From Cheilinus undulatus (lineage: Eukaryota > Chordata > Actinopteri > Labriformes > Labridae): DNA of 64,000 nt. The DNA is taken from contig NC_054877.1 of NCBI RefSeq assembly GCF_018320785.1, forward strand, positions 7,735,030 to 7,799,029, read 5' to 3'. The position numbers and the translations under genes are program-made. Numbering within the stretch: the stretch's first letter is position 1; the number at the start of each line of letters is the position of its first letter. The notes beneath the pieces are model-generated. The model made no database searches, was not told the origin of the DNA, and worked only from the letters and a program-made list of their open reading frames with translations. Below, one piece after another: positions 14,120-26,100 of this stretch.

Positions 14120-17100
14120 ATGTTGCTGAAGCTGCTGGGGCTCCTCGCCCTCTCCTCTCTCTGCTCAGCGATGTTTCATCCAGAAATGAGGAATGCAATA
14201 GAAGAAGGTTCAGGAGAGCCCGTGCCCAGGAGTTCACATCGCAGTATGCCAATGGGAGACCCCTATTGGCCCCCTGACGACATGATGAATGACTCTATGC
14301 CGATGGATGCCTCAAATATGCCCTACGGGTCTGAATCAGCATACTGTGATTATCTGATGAACCAGCCTGTGCCCCCGCCGATGGACCAGATCCCTTTTTA
14401 CTGCATCTGTTCACACTGTAAGGGTACCGTGGGGCCAAAGGGAGACAGTGGAGACCGGGGCCCCCCAGGTAGGCAAACAACTTTAGCATGTCTAGCGTAG
14501 CTTCTGAACTGAAACACCAACATCTGCAATCAAAAACCTGTTAAAACAGTTTTAGCTTTGAACTGTGAGTGAATCTTTGTGTTCATCTGGAAGACTTAGT
14601 CACAGTTTAACATGGATTTCTGCATATGTTCCAATGTACAAAGGAAAATAAAGATGACAGAGATAACTTGATCAGTCCTAAAGCACACGCTTCCACTGAA
14701 ATGCCACAATAAGAGCACAAAAAAGAGTAGCACAGCACAACAACACAAACCAGTGAGATATTTAAAGGAAACTTTATGAGGATTTAATGCAAAGAAACAC
14801 GGCCCAATGGCGTAACAGATAACTACATCTCTAGATGTGTTTAAGTGAGAGTTAAACTTAAGACTTGAAAAAACAACCAACAAAACGAAAGCCTTTTTAA
14901 CTTGGTCCACATTTTGGAAAATTGTCGTAAAGCTGCCATCTTGTATGCAGGATGAAGAACACAATAAAGTGCTGTCTTAATATTGAGTGAACAAAATTAG
15001 CCAAGTGCCTAATTTGGTACCTTCAAAGTGGACAAAATTTGGCAAATTACCCACTTTGTTGCCCTCTTTGTGGACTTATTCTGACAAATTGCACTCTTGG
15101 GGGCCCTCAGGGTGGCTAAATTTGACACATTGCTCTCTTAGGTACCTTTTAAAATGGACGAAATTTGACAAATTTCTCTTTGGTGCACTAAAAGTGGGCA
15201 AAATTTGACAAATTGGTCTCTTGGGTGCCCTCTTAATAGACACAATTTGAAAATATGCCCTCTTAAGTGCCCCTTAAGTGAACAACATACCACAAATTCC
15301 TCTTTGGTGCCCTAAAAATGGGCAAAATTTAACAAATTGCCATCTTTGATTCCCGTTAATTGGACTAATTTGACAAATTGGTCTCTTGGACACCCTCTTA
15401 ATAGACACAATTTGAAAATATGCCCTCTTTAGTGTCCCTCAAGTGGACAAAATCTGACAAATTCCTCTTTGGGGCCCTCTTAGCACATGAAATTTGACAA
15501 ATTGCCCTCTTTGATGCCCTTTAATTGGACTAATTTGACAAATTGCATCTTTAAGTGGCCTGAAAGTGGATAAACTTGATAAATTCCTTTTTTTTTGCTG
15601 CCCTTTAAGTGGACAAAATTTGACAAATCATCCTCTTAAATGTCTTCAAAGCAGATCTATTTGACAAATTGCCCTCAAAGTGGACAAACTGCCGTCTTTG
15701 ATGCCCTTGAATTGGTTACAATTTGACACAATGCCATCTTTAGTGCCCTCTCAGTGGACAAAATTTGACAAATTGCATCTTAAGTTACCTCTATGTGGGA
15801 AATATTAGGTTAAGTGCCCTTTACATGGACAGAAATTCAACAAAAGTGTCTTCTTTGGTACCTGCTATGTGGACAAAATTTTGCTAATTCCCTGCTAAGT
15901 TAATCTATAATGTACTTACCCATGGCAGAAGCAACAAAATCATGGAATCATGTCAAAATTAACGGAAAATCAACATCAAAAAGGCAAATAATCAGCTGTT
16001 GACATACTACTCCAGAGTGAACTCCAATCAACAGCTTTTATTTTGAAGAGCAACATCATACTTTTTCATTTCATTTCTTTTTTGTATTTAATGTTTTATT
16101 CTTGTACACCGAGGGCTAAGCTAACAAATTCATTAGCATACTTGGCCAATAAAGCTGATTCTGATACATCAAATGATGAAGTTGTGATTCAGAAGTACAA
16201 AATGGCTCACAATGCATTGGTAAAAATAAAGCTGTTTGCTAATGATGGGCTGGATAGTGAAATAAGGTTTTTATTTAGTGAAATTAATCATTTCAGATGC
16301 ATTAATATACAGAATGGATTCAGTTCACCACCTCATTGTGTGTCACCAACTTCCTCCTCCCTTCAAAACATCCGTACTCATGGGACAGAGTTTGCTCAGG
16401 TCTGGTTTTTATAAACCACACACTTTGGATGGGAGTGGCGTACGCCAGCGTCAGACCCTGTTTGTATGTATGCAATGCTCGTGTCCAAAAGCCAGCAAGT
16501 GATAGGTTTAAAGACACTGTCCCCAAAATAAGACCAGTAGAGCTGTGGATTAAATGCATATTTTATGGAAATAAAATTAACAAGCGCTATTTTTGTATTT
16601 TCTGACCTTACTGTAATCTCTGATCAGGCCAACCTGGGAGTCCTGGGAGACGAGGAATGACAGGATTCAAGGGTCGTCCAGGATACACAGGCCCTCAGGG
16701 GATAAAAGGTGAGTCACACACCAAGAACTTAACTTTGCTGCACAGATGTTAACAAATACGAAGAAGCCCAGGTCATGCTGTAGCAAATTTATGTACCTAC
16801 AGGCTGGTTCTGGCTCTTCACTGTCTCTGCTAAAGAGCACACAGGGATTTGGAAGGGTTTGAAAATAGTAACATGAGCACTAACTTGGATGAGGGTGAAT
16901 CCAAGTCATGATGACTTGAAATTACTTGGTATTAGGGTTGTTCCGATTTCAATACCAGTATTGGAAATATGTGCAGTATTGCTCAAAATGCAGGTAGTTT
17001 TTATATTTTGCTCCATATAGCCATGCTAAATGTTGGCGCAGTTATTCATTTTTTTCCACTTTTTATCTTCTGTTTCTCACTGTTTCTGTCCATTTTTATC

Positions 17101-20022
17101 CCATTTGTTTCCCCATTAAACCCATTTTTTGCAACCTTTATGCCACTTTTATCCCAATTTTTGTCACTTAAAACTCATTTTTACTATTTTTTTTAACTGC
17201 TTTTCGCTATTTTAATCCCATTTGTAAATCATTTTTGCCAATCTTAATTAGTTTTTCACCACTTCTGCCAATTTTTGCAACTTTTAGCCTATTTTGCGAA
17301 TTTACGCCTTTACTTTGCAATTGTGTTTTCTTCCCTTAAATTTATCTCAGTTCCTTCCACTTTATTCTCTGCTATCCTGACATTTGTGCACATCATGACT
17401 CAGCTATGAAGTCTGATATTACTTTCCAAATGGTTTAATAAATGTGGGCATCCACATTGTTAACATTACATCTGCCCAAAGCCACTGCCTTTTTTATCCT
17501 TTGTGTTTTTAAGATGAAATACATATCCTAAAGTCTGCTTTCAAAATATTTTTGTAGTGCAAAACTTAACAAAATAGTTTCATCTTTGTGGTACTACATT
17601 AGACTGTTCTCAATCACTTTTCACTTGGTCTCCTTTAAAAGAATCATTAAAACTGTGAAAGTTGTGTCCTGGGGTCTGAAATTGAGTGGAATGCAAAGAC
17701 TTGCTGTGTCTTCATGTTGATTAACTTGTCTTGAATAACTCTTGGTAAAAATTGATACCTTGTTAATTACAGGTCAGAAAGGCGACATGGGAGAAAAAGG
17801 GCAACGCGGCCCTGCTGGATTCACTGGAATGAAGGGCAGCCGAGGCTTCAAAGGTTTGGTCACATAGGCCTAAAGATCTCTCACTTTTATAGGTGCCTTC
17901 AGAATGAAAACAACTCCTTTATTTAATTACTAACATTAAAAATATAGACTCTGACACTGGAATAAATAAGGGTTGGTTAAGGTTTGGTGTAAATAATTTG
18001 CCAATCAGCTTCTTGTGAATTTCATTCAACTTCCACATGGTCCTTCTTAGGGAGCAATCTTTGAACTGCAAGTGAGTTTAAGTCAATCAAGCAATTGTTC
18101 TGTTTTCTGTTATGGTTTTCAAGGATAACCAAAATGTATTAATGAAAAACCAAAGTTAGGGAGTGGTATTTCCAATTCAGGGAAGAATGTTGTTCAAGCT
18201 ATATATTATACGTTAAAGTTGCAATCAAAATGATTCAACCCCATTGCAAATCAGGTTTATTGTGAAAATTGACTGACTTTTGCTTTTTGCAATGAACAAA
18301 TCAAACAAAAGCAGTTGAAATAGCTCAACACAACTAATGCTTCAAGTGGTTTCCCTGAATTCGACTTATAATGACTTCTCCACTGTCAAAATCATTCAGC
18401 CCCTTCATGGCAAGCATCTTTAGTGCTTAGTAGAGCACTCTTCTGCATCTATAACCTCCTGTAAATGAGGTGCATAGCCAGACACCAGCTTCTAGCAGTG
18501 TTCTTGAGGAATTGTAGCCCATTCCTCATGTGCAATGGCCTCCATTAGTTACGTAGCTTCATTATCTATAGCTCAGTTAGCTTTAGCAACATGAGCTTTA
18601 GAAAATGTGCCTACATTGTTTGAACAGAGAATTGCAGTAATCCAGCCTTTCTCAACAGTGGTGCTGTGGCACCCTAAGGTGCCTTCTGGTATTATCAGGG
18701 ATTCCTTCAAAACGTTTTAGAATTATCATGAATATGCAGATCATCAGCTATTCCTGCACAAATTATCTAGACTGTCTCATAGTTTGGGCAGGTGTTCAGG
18801 AGTGAGAAACACAGTAAAGTTTGTTTTTTTAGGTCTACATGACCACAATGCATCTCATCCAAGGCATTTAAATAGCTTTATGAAAGTCCAAAAGAGATTT
18901 ATTTTATTAATTCCATCATTGCATTAATCCCCAGGCAGTCATGGGATGTAACATGTTTGTTTTCTTACTACTTTTTGACAGGGGTGACTTAAGATTTTTG
19001 AAAATTTTTAGGGTACCATTACAGAAAAAAGGTTGAGACAGGCTGCAGTAATTAATCTCTACATACAAACCACTCCACATAAACTGTTTTAAATATATCT
19101 TGATGTGTTTGTGTCTCCAGGAGAAAAGGGGAACATTGGAATGGAAGGCCCCCCAGGTGCACAGGGCCCTCAAGGAGAAAGTGGCACATGCCCTGCTTCC
19201 TGTGAGACCATCCAAGGTCCAGAGGGCCCACAAGGAGCTGTAGGGCCAGCAGGAGGTCGAGGTCTACCCGGGGTCAAGGGGGCTGTAGGTCCTAAGGGTG
19301 TAAAGGGCAACAAGGGTGACATGGGGAAGCCTGGTGACCCTGGAATGGATGGCCAGAAGGGTGATACAGGTGAGAAGGGGATGTGTGATTGCACAGATGG
19401 AGCGGACGGCTCTGATGGAAGCCCAGGAGAGAAGGGGGACAAAGGAGAAAAAGGTGACACTGGCGCCCAGGGTGTACAAGGCCCAATGGGGCCTCAAGGT
19501 AATGAGGGTATGATAGGTCTCAGGGGGCCACCTGGACCCTGCACCCCAGTCATCCAGTCAGCATTCTCTGCATGTATCAATGAGTCGTACCCTTCGCCGG
19601 ACTATCCAGTTCCATTCCATCATGTCATCTACAACGAACAGGAGCACTTCATGCCCTGGATGGGAATGTACGTGGCCCCCGTTAATGGCACCTATGTCTT
19701 TAGCTTCAACCTTGCAGTTTACCTAAGAGAACTCATAGTCGGCCTGTTCGTCAACCACAACCCAATAGTCATAAACAGAGAATCAAGCCATCAGTCCGTC
19801 ACATGCCAGACTGTTGTCGTTCACCTGGCCTATGGAGACCGGGTGTGGCTGCAGGTGAAGGACGAAACCACCAATGGCATATACACCGACTATGAGAGTA
19901 GCAGCTCATTCTCTGGGTATCTCCTTCACCCCGACACCTGTGACATCCCGTTTGGCAGAAATTTCATGGGACAAGAATATGATGATGATATGCACGTCAT
20001 CTGGCGTGATAAAAAACCATAG
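14120..20022 (+). CDS. otol1: Otolin-1-like short-chain collagen with C1q domain
   Basis: Coding exons: 14120-14468, 16628-16708, 17773-17853 and 19121-20022 (349+81+81+902 = 1413 nt, 470 residues). All junctions are GT/AG and split a glycine codon after its first base, so the Gly-X-Y register is kept. The order is signal peptide (residues 1-17, MLLKLLGLLALSSLCSA), a Met/Asp/Pro-rich N-terminal region, the cysteine cluster FYCICSHC (93-100), and collagen repeats from about 102. Cysteine-bearing interruptions sit near 194-198 (CPASC) and 259-261 (CDC). A C1q domain spans about 315-442 (NGTYVFSF, YGDRVWLQV), followed by a 28-residue acidic tail. N-glycosylation sequons occur at N324 and N359. 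Family knowledge: otolin is a secreted collagen of the inner-ear otolith/otoconial matrix; human otolin-1 is about 477 residues with similar layout. Another C1q/TNF-related collagen is the main alternative. Confidence 0.8.
14987..15905. repeat. 42-bp-period minisatellite in intron 2 of the otolin-like gene
   Basis: About 20 diverged units of the type 'AAGTGGACAAAATTTGACAA + ATTGCCCTCTTTGGTGCCCT' run through this stretch. Landmark words such as GGTGC recur every 42 bases (15182, 15224, 15266). A distinctive pair of units (AATTGGTCTCTTGG followed by AATAGACACAATTTGAAAAT) occurs at about 15211 and again at about 15376, consistent with duplication of a four-unit block. A lone related unit lies in intron 1 at about 13970-14035. 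Confidence 0.85.
16925..17500. repeat. Dispersed repeat with TTTTTGCCA-type core
   Basis: This copy starts with AGGGTTGTTCCGATTTCAAT, shared with 54450-54620. It continues through GCCATGCTAAATGTTGGCGC and a degenerate CCATTTTT..CCACTTTTA array (about 17045-17330). It ends with a segment around TATGAAGTCTGATATTAC (17406) that is related to text near 51000 and 60170. It lies in intron 3 of the otolin-like gene (16709-17772). Bounds are approximate. Confidence 0.6.
18218..18560 (-). mobile_element. Tc1-like element fragment
   Basis: Antisense text such as AATTGTAGCCCATTCCTCATG near 18510 and GTTTATTGTGAAAATTGACT near 18257 is typical of the end and 3' part of fish Tc1 copies read in reverse. 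No open frame is left. It lies in the last intron (17854-19120). Ends not defined. Confidence 0.45.
18643..19045. mobile_element. hAT-type non-autonomous element
   Basis: The inverted termini CAGCCTTTCTCAAC and GTTGAGACAGGCTG are flanked by CAGTAATC (18635-18642) and CAGTAATT (19046-19053), an 8-bp target duplication with one mismatch. It is 403 bp, non-coding, and ends about 75 bases before the splice acceptor of the last otolin-like exon. Confidence 0.8.
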
Positions 20023-20033
20023 TGGGCTCCATT

Positions 20034-20066
20034 CAGTCAGTCAGTCAGTCAGTCAGTCAGTCAGAT
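20034..20066 (+). repeat. (CAGT)n microsatellite in 3' UTR
   Basis: About eight CAGT units begin 12 bases after the stop codon of the otolin-like gene, inside its predicted 3' UTR. Confidence 0.9.
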
Positions 20067-20194
20067 ATAGATAAGGCATCAGCACATACTAAATCAAACA
20101 ATCAGTGTATTGATACCTGCAGGTTCAAAAGGAAAGGTAGAAGGCAGAATCATCTCTTTTAAACTTTCTTTTAGACATGTTAGCCTGTCTGTTC

Positions 20195-20200
20195 AATAAA
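20195..20200 (+). terminator. Candidate poly(A) signal of the otolin-like gene
   Basis: AATAAA in the context GTTCAATAAATGTG, about 170 bases after the stop codon. It is the first canonical hexamer downstream on this strand. Confidence 0.55.
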
Positions 20201-20475
20201 TGTGTTATAAAACTGAAACCCAAAGATGAAATGAAATATACCAATCTCTTCCATTCATAGACTTGATCATGGTCTTTTTTGGATGTGATTGGTGGTCTTT
20301 GAGAATGGTAGGACATAGAAGTTATGACTAATAAACATGGAATCGTTTTTGAATACATTTTGAAATGACTGCCATGCACACGATTCTGTAAAGATGACTA
20401 AAAATACTTTAGTATACATGCTAGGCCAGCAGCTGGCAGTGTGGGGAAAACGCACGTGCACTAGGGGCCCTAAAC

Positions 20476-20768
20476 CAGTGGTTCTCAACTAGTGGGTCAG
20501 GACCCAACAATGGGTTGCAGAGCTGTTTTAAGTGGGCCATGAATGAATGCAGTAAAGATATTGTGCCAAAAATTCTTTTAAGCATTTTCTACAAGTTTGT
20601 TTTGCACCATCTAAAGTATAAAATGTGGCAAAAAAATGTACAGTATAACTACATTATTTTTCTTTGAAGTGAATCTGATTGGTTGAAATTTTTCAGATAT
20701 TTGAGTTTGGATTTTTTATGAAGGAGTCCAGTGGTGGGTCCTGAGGCTTGGCCAGTTGGGAGCCACTG
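20476..20768. mobile_element. hAT-type MITE
   Basis: The left end CAGTGGTTCTCAACTAG and right end GTTGGGAGCCACTG are inverted copies. The flanks are CCCTAAAC (20468-20475) and CCTTAAAC (20769-20776), 7 of 8 matching. It is 293 bp with no coding potential. Confidence 0.75.
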
Positions 20769-21031
20769 CCTTAAACTACACAAAAATGTGAGCAGCAACT
20801 AGGAAAACTGCTCAGCAGAACTTGGGAGTCTTCCATTGTCATTGTAATACTCACACATTGTGGTTGAAGTCAATAGCCATGCATATGTAGGTAAAGTCTC
20901 AGTTGAGAGAGAACTTTGTTTTGCAATTTTACATGACGATGGAAACAGTGCCACTTTCAGAAGTTTTGCACTCTGGAACCAATTTTCAAATCTTTCCATT
21001 TTTAAGCAACCAAACACAGTTGTAGAGAAAC

Positions 21032-22958
21032 CAGTGGTTCCCAAAGTGGAGGTCAGGACACCCATGAACCACCCATGTCGTGGGAAGCTTTCCAAAAAAC
21101 AGAGAAATTTTAAAAATGATTCAACCATCTGAGCCATAAGATATTACTTAACCATTTTTTTTCCCTGGGACTGCAGCAATATCACTTGAACTTTTAAAAA
21201 GTTATGGGACGATAAAGACAAAAGGAAAAACTAACCAGAAATCAAAACTCAAAAGATTACTTAAAAGATCGACTTTTTTGCACAAACTCCCATCTCTTGG
21301 GGACCCAAAAGTGAAAAATTATCATTCTGTGACAAAAAAATCTGCAAAATATTCACATTTTAACAATAAAGTTCCTTGTGCTTCTTTGTGTTAGCTTTAT
21401 TTGAGCCATTATTCAAAGCAGTTCCTGTTTGCAGTGACACAGAGGGCCGCATCAGAGGCTCTCCATAGGAGCTAAACAGGCCATCTCCATTGTAAAGACA
21501 TGCACAATTTGACAAAATGTGATGTGACAATGGAACAGCCTGCCATTGGTTGTCACAGCTCAGTCACACTGCATTGTGGGATACAAACAAACAATCTGTC
21601 TGATAGCATTAGCCGCTAGCAGCCAAAACAATTAAAAAATGAATTAAAAACAGACAAAAAGACATTCAATATCAGAGTTACTGACATGTATTTAATCTTT
21701 AAAAAACCCAGAAAGTTAACCCCTGTTGAAGCACACTTTACATGACCATAACTGCATGACCGTTTGTGCTATCGGAAAAATTCAAACAGTTTCTGAAAGC
21801 TAAGAAACTGTGCTTTACAGCCAGCATGCAGTTATTTCTGTAATTTCCCCTTTTCCCACTAAGATTCTAGCATGAAGTTCCCCTGTTTTTTGTGTTTCTT
21901 CATTTTAAACTGTTAAAACACTTAACATGCAGTAATATGTAAATAACTGCCATATATTAAAAGTTCTAAGTATTGTGAAAAAATGGGCAAAAGCGCGTAC
22001 GCACAGGACATTTTCTGGGCCTTTTATGATTAAAATAAGAACAGACCCAGAAACTCAGTTTTAATTTAAACAGTTAAAAAAAAACACTTTATAAACATGC
22101 AGTACATTGTACACAACTGCCAGATATTAAAGTACTCTGGAATAATGGGCAAAAGCACTTACAAGACACTTTCTGTGCCGTTTAAAGTTAAACAAGAACA
22201 TGTCTAGAGGCTCAGGAGTTAAAGGGTTAAACAAGTTACAGGCTGGCTAGAGAAGCATCTGTAAAGGCTGTGAAGGCATGGATAGTGCATCATTAGAATG
22301 GTAAAACGGAGGCCTGCGTTTCCAGTGTGCAGCACGGAGGAGCAGCGCAACAACTTCTCACCCTGAAGACCAAGGAGTTCACGCAGTTGTTACAGAATCA
22401 TGCTCGGCCATGTGAAAAGAAAATGCTGAAGTGCTGACTTGCATGGATTTGTCTCTATGTTTGTCCTTTCATTCAGATTTTGTGCTTCTGCCATGAGTAA
22501 GTAACCTAATTATAAATAAATGTGCTTAGTCAGTTTATTATAACGTGTTTGACGAGTATGATTTAGATAAACGTAACCTTTTCTTCTTGTCCCTCTGACT
22601 TGATGACTCTGGGTTCGGCTACACCCCGTTATGAGGTTTTGTTGATGTAGTAAATTAAAATATGATCCGGCATTTGTCTGGCTTCAACACTGAGTGTTTT
22701 ATTCTGAAACTGAAGCCGATATTTCAAAGAATAATTTACCCACTGTTGTAAAATGCGCGCACAAAATCATATTCAATTTAATATATAGCCATAATTATTG
22801 AGAAAGATCTGAAGTATGAAAGTAATGTGGAAAAAACTGTAAATTTCAACACGATGCTTTGCACAATATTGCATGCCTTAACTCCAGGGATAGTGGGGTC
22901 CCGAGTTTCTGTCATTGACATTTTGGGGCTCATTGGCTGTACAGTTTGGGAACCACTG
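21032..22958. mobile_element. Probable larger hAT-type non-autonomous element
   Basis: The ends CAGTGGTTCCCAAAGTGG and CAGTTTGGGAACCACTG form an inverted pair. The 8-bp flanks agree only partly (AGAGAAAC and GTGTAAAC, 5 of 8), so the pairing of these two ends is less certain than for the short elements. The interior contains two related segments (about 21880-22020 and 22050-22200: 'cagttaaaacactt..catgcagta..gggcaaaagc'), i.e. an internal tandem duplication of about 160 bp. No transposase frame is visible. Confidence 0.5.
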
Positions 22959-24309
22959 GTGTAAACCAACAGAACATCTCAAAAAGTAACTGTAAAGATC
23001 GCCATAGGAGAATATTTTCTTGGCACTGCTCTTTTAAAATATATATACCTGTTTCTCTGTCTGCGTCTTCCTTTTCTTTTTATCAAACAGAGTTGTATTT
23101 TCATGAAATTGTTTGTTTCAGGTCTTAAAATAAAGTTGACAAATGCAGAGTCAAAGAGAAAGGTGAGAAATTAGCTTAAATGTTTTTTCTGAACTATTTT
23201 CCTATTAAAGAAAGTTAAGCAAAACTCAGAGTAAAATGGTTCAAGTTAACAAGCCTGCTAATGTAAAACAATCATATCTGCAAATAAATTACATTACAGA
23301 CACAGTCTTTTATGGCATTTTTCTAATATTCCCTCACTAGAGAGTTCTGGGTATACTCATAATCTATTCCCACATGTTTTAGCAACCTATTCAGCAAGGA
23401 CACATAAGACTATCTATTATCTAGATCATCTAAAAATATGTATTTATTATTTTCACACCACCATATAACTGCTTCAGGGATAAAGTATCATTCATGAAAT
23501 TAACCGGCAAATATGAGCAGATCTCACCATCACCACTTGCCAGACTGGCTGAGACTTCTACAAATGTAAGCATTTTTACTTAGCTTTTCTGTGTTCTCCA
23601 TCAGTGTGGGAGGCAATGCATTACAAAGCAAGTCACTAGTGTGCTCAGATTGTTAGTTTTAGTTTTCTTTGCCATCCCAGGAGAGGGGATTTGGAAGAAG
23701 GTATACTGAAAATAAGTGGGTACGCTGTGCACTCCACCACTGCTCCTTTTGGTAAAGATGATCAATTTTGGAGTAAAATTTCTGCTGTCTTCCCATAGAT
23801 TAGTGTTATGTATCTGATATCCTCAGGTCCATTACAATCTAAAGGTTCATTTGATACCATACATTCTGTACTAGCATGAGAGCTAAGCTTTCTACAGTCT
23901 TAAAAAGACAGTGTTTAAGACAGGTGAGACCATAAACTAATTTTCAGTGTAATAAATAGGAAAGTAATATTTTTATATTAAAAATTAAAAAGATAACACA
24001 AACTTTAAAAGATATTCTGGAGTACATTTTGTATCAGGACATTGGTCTTGCTTAAATAATCCACTCTACACAATCACATTAGTTTTTTAAAATTGGTTTT
24101 GGGCTGTTGGGGGTGGCCTTAGCTGATATTTTGACCATGGGGCGCATGATTCCTTTAAGTTTTACTTCATGTATAACCATGGCCTCAAATGACAACTGCC
24201 CTTGGCCTCAGACCCTGAGGGAAGTGAGAGGTAGTTATAAGAAACAGATGACTGGAGAACTGTAGGAGGGATCAGTTTCTCAATTTGTGACAAAAGTAAA
24301 ACAATTTCA
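22959..24309. other. Intergenic, nothing recognised
   Basis: AT-rich sequence between the otolin-like gene and the LINE fragment. No coding bias, RNA gene or classified repeat was recognised. Confidence 0.4.
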
Positions 24310-25205
24310 AGAATTTTAATGAAACCAGGGCTGCTGCCTTGGCCTGCCACCCGGTGCACTGCACCCTGCCACCATGCCCATCCCTGCCGGTGGTGAGTCC
24401 ACAGGGGAGAGGCTCCATGGCGCTCTTTCAGGTTGAGACTGGCTGGGCCCCATGGAGAGAAGTCCAGCCACCAGATGTTGGCCTGAGGGGAGGAGGTATC
24501 TGAATTCTTGATTTGCAGGTACATGGCAGGTGTTTGATTCGCTTTTTGTCTGGGCCCTCACTCTGACTGGGGAATGAGTCTCTGCCTCAGGTGAAGGACT
24601 TCAAGTATTTCCGGGTCTTTTTCATGGGTAAGGGGGCGTGAGATTGACAGGCAGATTGGTGCACTGTCAGCAGCACTGGGGGCGTTGTGCTGGACCGTTG
24701 TGGTAAAGACAGAGCTGAGCTGAAAGGCAAGCTCTCCAGTTACCAGTGGATCTATGTCCCATGTATGACCATGTACTTTGGGTAATGACTGAAAGAATAA
24801 GATTGCGGATACAAGCAGCTGATCTCCAGAGGGTGGCTGAGCTCAGGCTTAGAGATAGAGTGAAGAGTTCAGACATCTGTAGGGAACTAAAAGTAGAGTT
24901 GCTGCTCCTTCGCGTTGAAAGGGACCAGTTAAGTTAGTTTGACCTAATCAGGATGCCTCTTAAGGCGTCTCCCTATGGAGGACTTCAAGGCACGTCCACC
25001 TGGGAGGGGACCTCGGGGAAGACCCAGAAAGCACTGGAGGGACTTTATATCCTGTCTGGTCTGGGAATGCCTGAGGATCCCCCAGAAAGAGTTGGAAAGT
25101 GTCACTTGAGAGGGGGATGACTGTGTTGACTTGTTTAGCCTGCTACCACGGCAACCCAGCCCTGGATAAGTGGAAGAGGATGGATGGAGATGATGGATGG
25201 AGTAA
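24310..25205 (+). mobile_element. LINE 3' portion (L2/CR1/Rex-like non-LTR retrotransposon)
   Basis: Plus-strand text matches the last part of a common fish LINE ORF2. Segments seen include GAAGGACTTCAAGTATTTCC near 24594, GAGATTGACAGGCAGATTGG near 24640, AAGATTGCGGATACAAGCAG near 24800 and GGGAATGCCTGAGGATCCCC near 25063, followed by TAAGTGGAAGAGGATGGATG near 25167 as the tail. The text before 24540 resembles the internal part of the same element. The frame is interrupted many times. It lies between the otolin-like and arrestin genes. The clade name is from memory and should be confirmed. Confidence 0.7.
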
Positions 25206-26094
25206 GATGTGAAGGATTTTTCTTTTAATGTTGTGTCAGGTTTGATAGGAACAGGACAAGTTTGTTGTTCAAGACATGTTTTTAGTTATTAGGGTACTTT
25301 CCAAATCAATGTCTTGTCTTTTAATTCTGTAAGTTTGATTTTAAATGCATCGTAAAGAAGCTTAAGGCCAAAAGAATGGACAATGTTGTCTAGGAAACAT
25401 AGAGGACCAAGATAAACTTCATTTCAAGGCCCTTTCTGAGTGATTTATCTGTCTTTCTGTGTCACATAGGCTTTTATCTTGGATGCTGTGATGTGTGCAT
25501 TGTGATTTCTTTCAAAATGAATAAAGAAATCTTCTGTTTCATATGTACAGTGGTCTAGATTTTTATTTCTGGACTCATCCGTTTTGCATGTGCAAAGTTT
25601 TGACACTACATAAGACCATATCCAGGTTCAGATATCTACTTCGTTGCCATTTCAGTAGATATTCAAACTAAAACAGTTGGTGTAACGAAAATTAAATGCA
25701 GATATACCAGGAAAGATCAGATTATGCATGGAAGGAACAACCAGCTTTTATTTTTACATGGATGATGCACATTCAAGAAGACTAACACATGGGCCCTAAT
25801 AGTACATAAAGCTCATCTTTCTACAGAAGTGTCTACTGTAAATGTGAACTTATCACCAAAAGTTCACTGATCTGATCATTTCCTCCAGAGCGGTAGTCTC
25901 AACATCCTAAAATCTGCATTTTAAAAATAAAGCAAGCAACTGTTTTCTATATTAAGTCACAAGGGTACAATATTGTCAATATTCACTCTATTCAAGGACC
26001 ATGTCAGCGGTGATGCATAAAAGGGCTGCACAAATACAGTTGTTGTTACAGCCACACTGAATGGTGAAAATGTGGTGTAATAAGAAATGAAGTC
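25206..26094. other. Intergenic, between the LINE fragment and the arrestin 3' end
   Basis: No gene or repeat was recognised. AATAAAG near 25520 on the plus strand is an isolated hexamer with no gene model to serve. Confidence 0.35.
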
Positions 26095-26100
26095 TTTATT
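26095..26100 (-). terminator. Candidate poly(A) signal of the arrestin gene
   Basis: TTTATT on the plus strand reads AATAAA on the minus strand, about 460 bases past the arrestin stop codon. Another candidate lies farther downstream near 25747, so the true 3' end is uncertain. Confidence 0.4.

Noticed and set aside
19170-19497. Open frames on the minus strand opposite the collagen exon
   Set aside because: They mirror the Gly-X-Y repeat (proline/serine-rich antisense of glycine codons). They have no splice context or independent motif.
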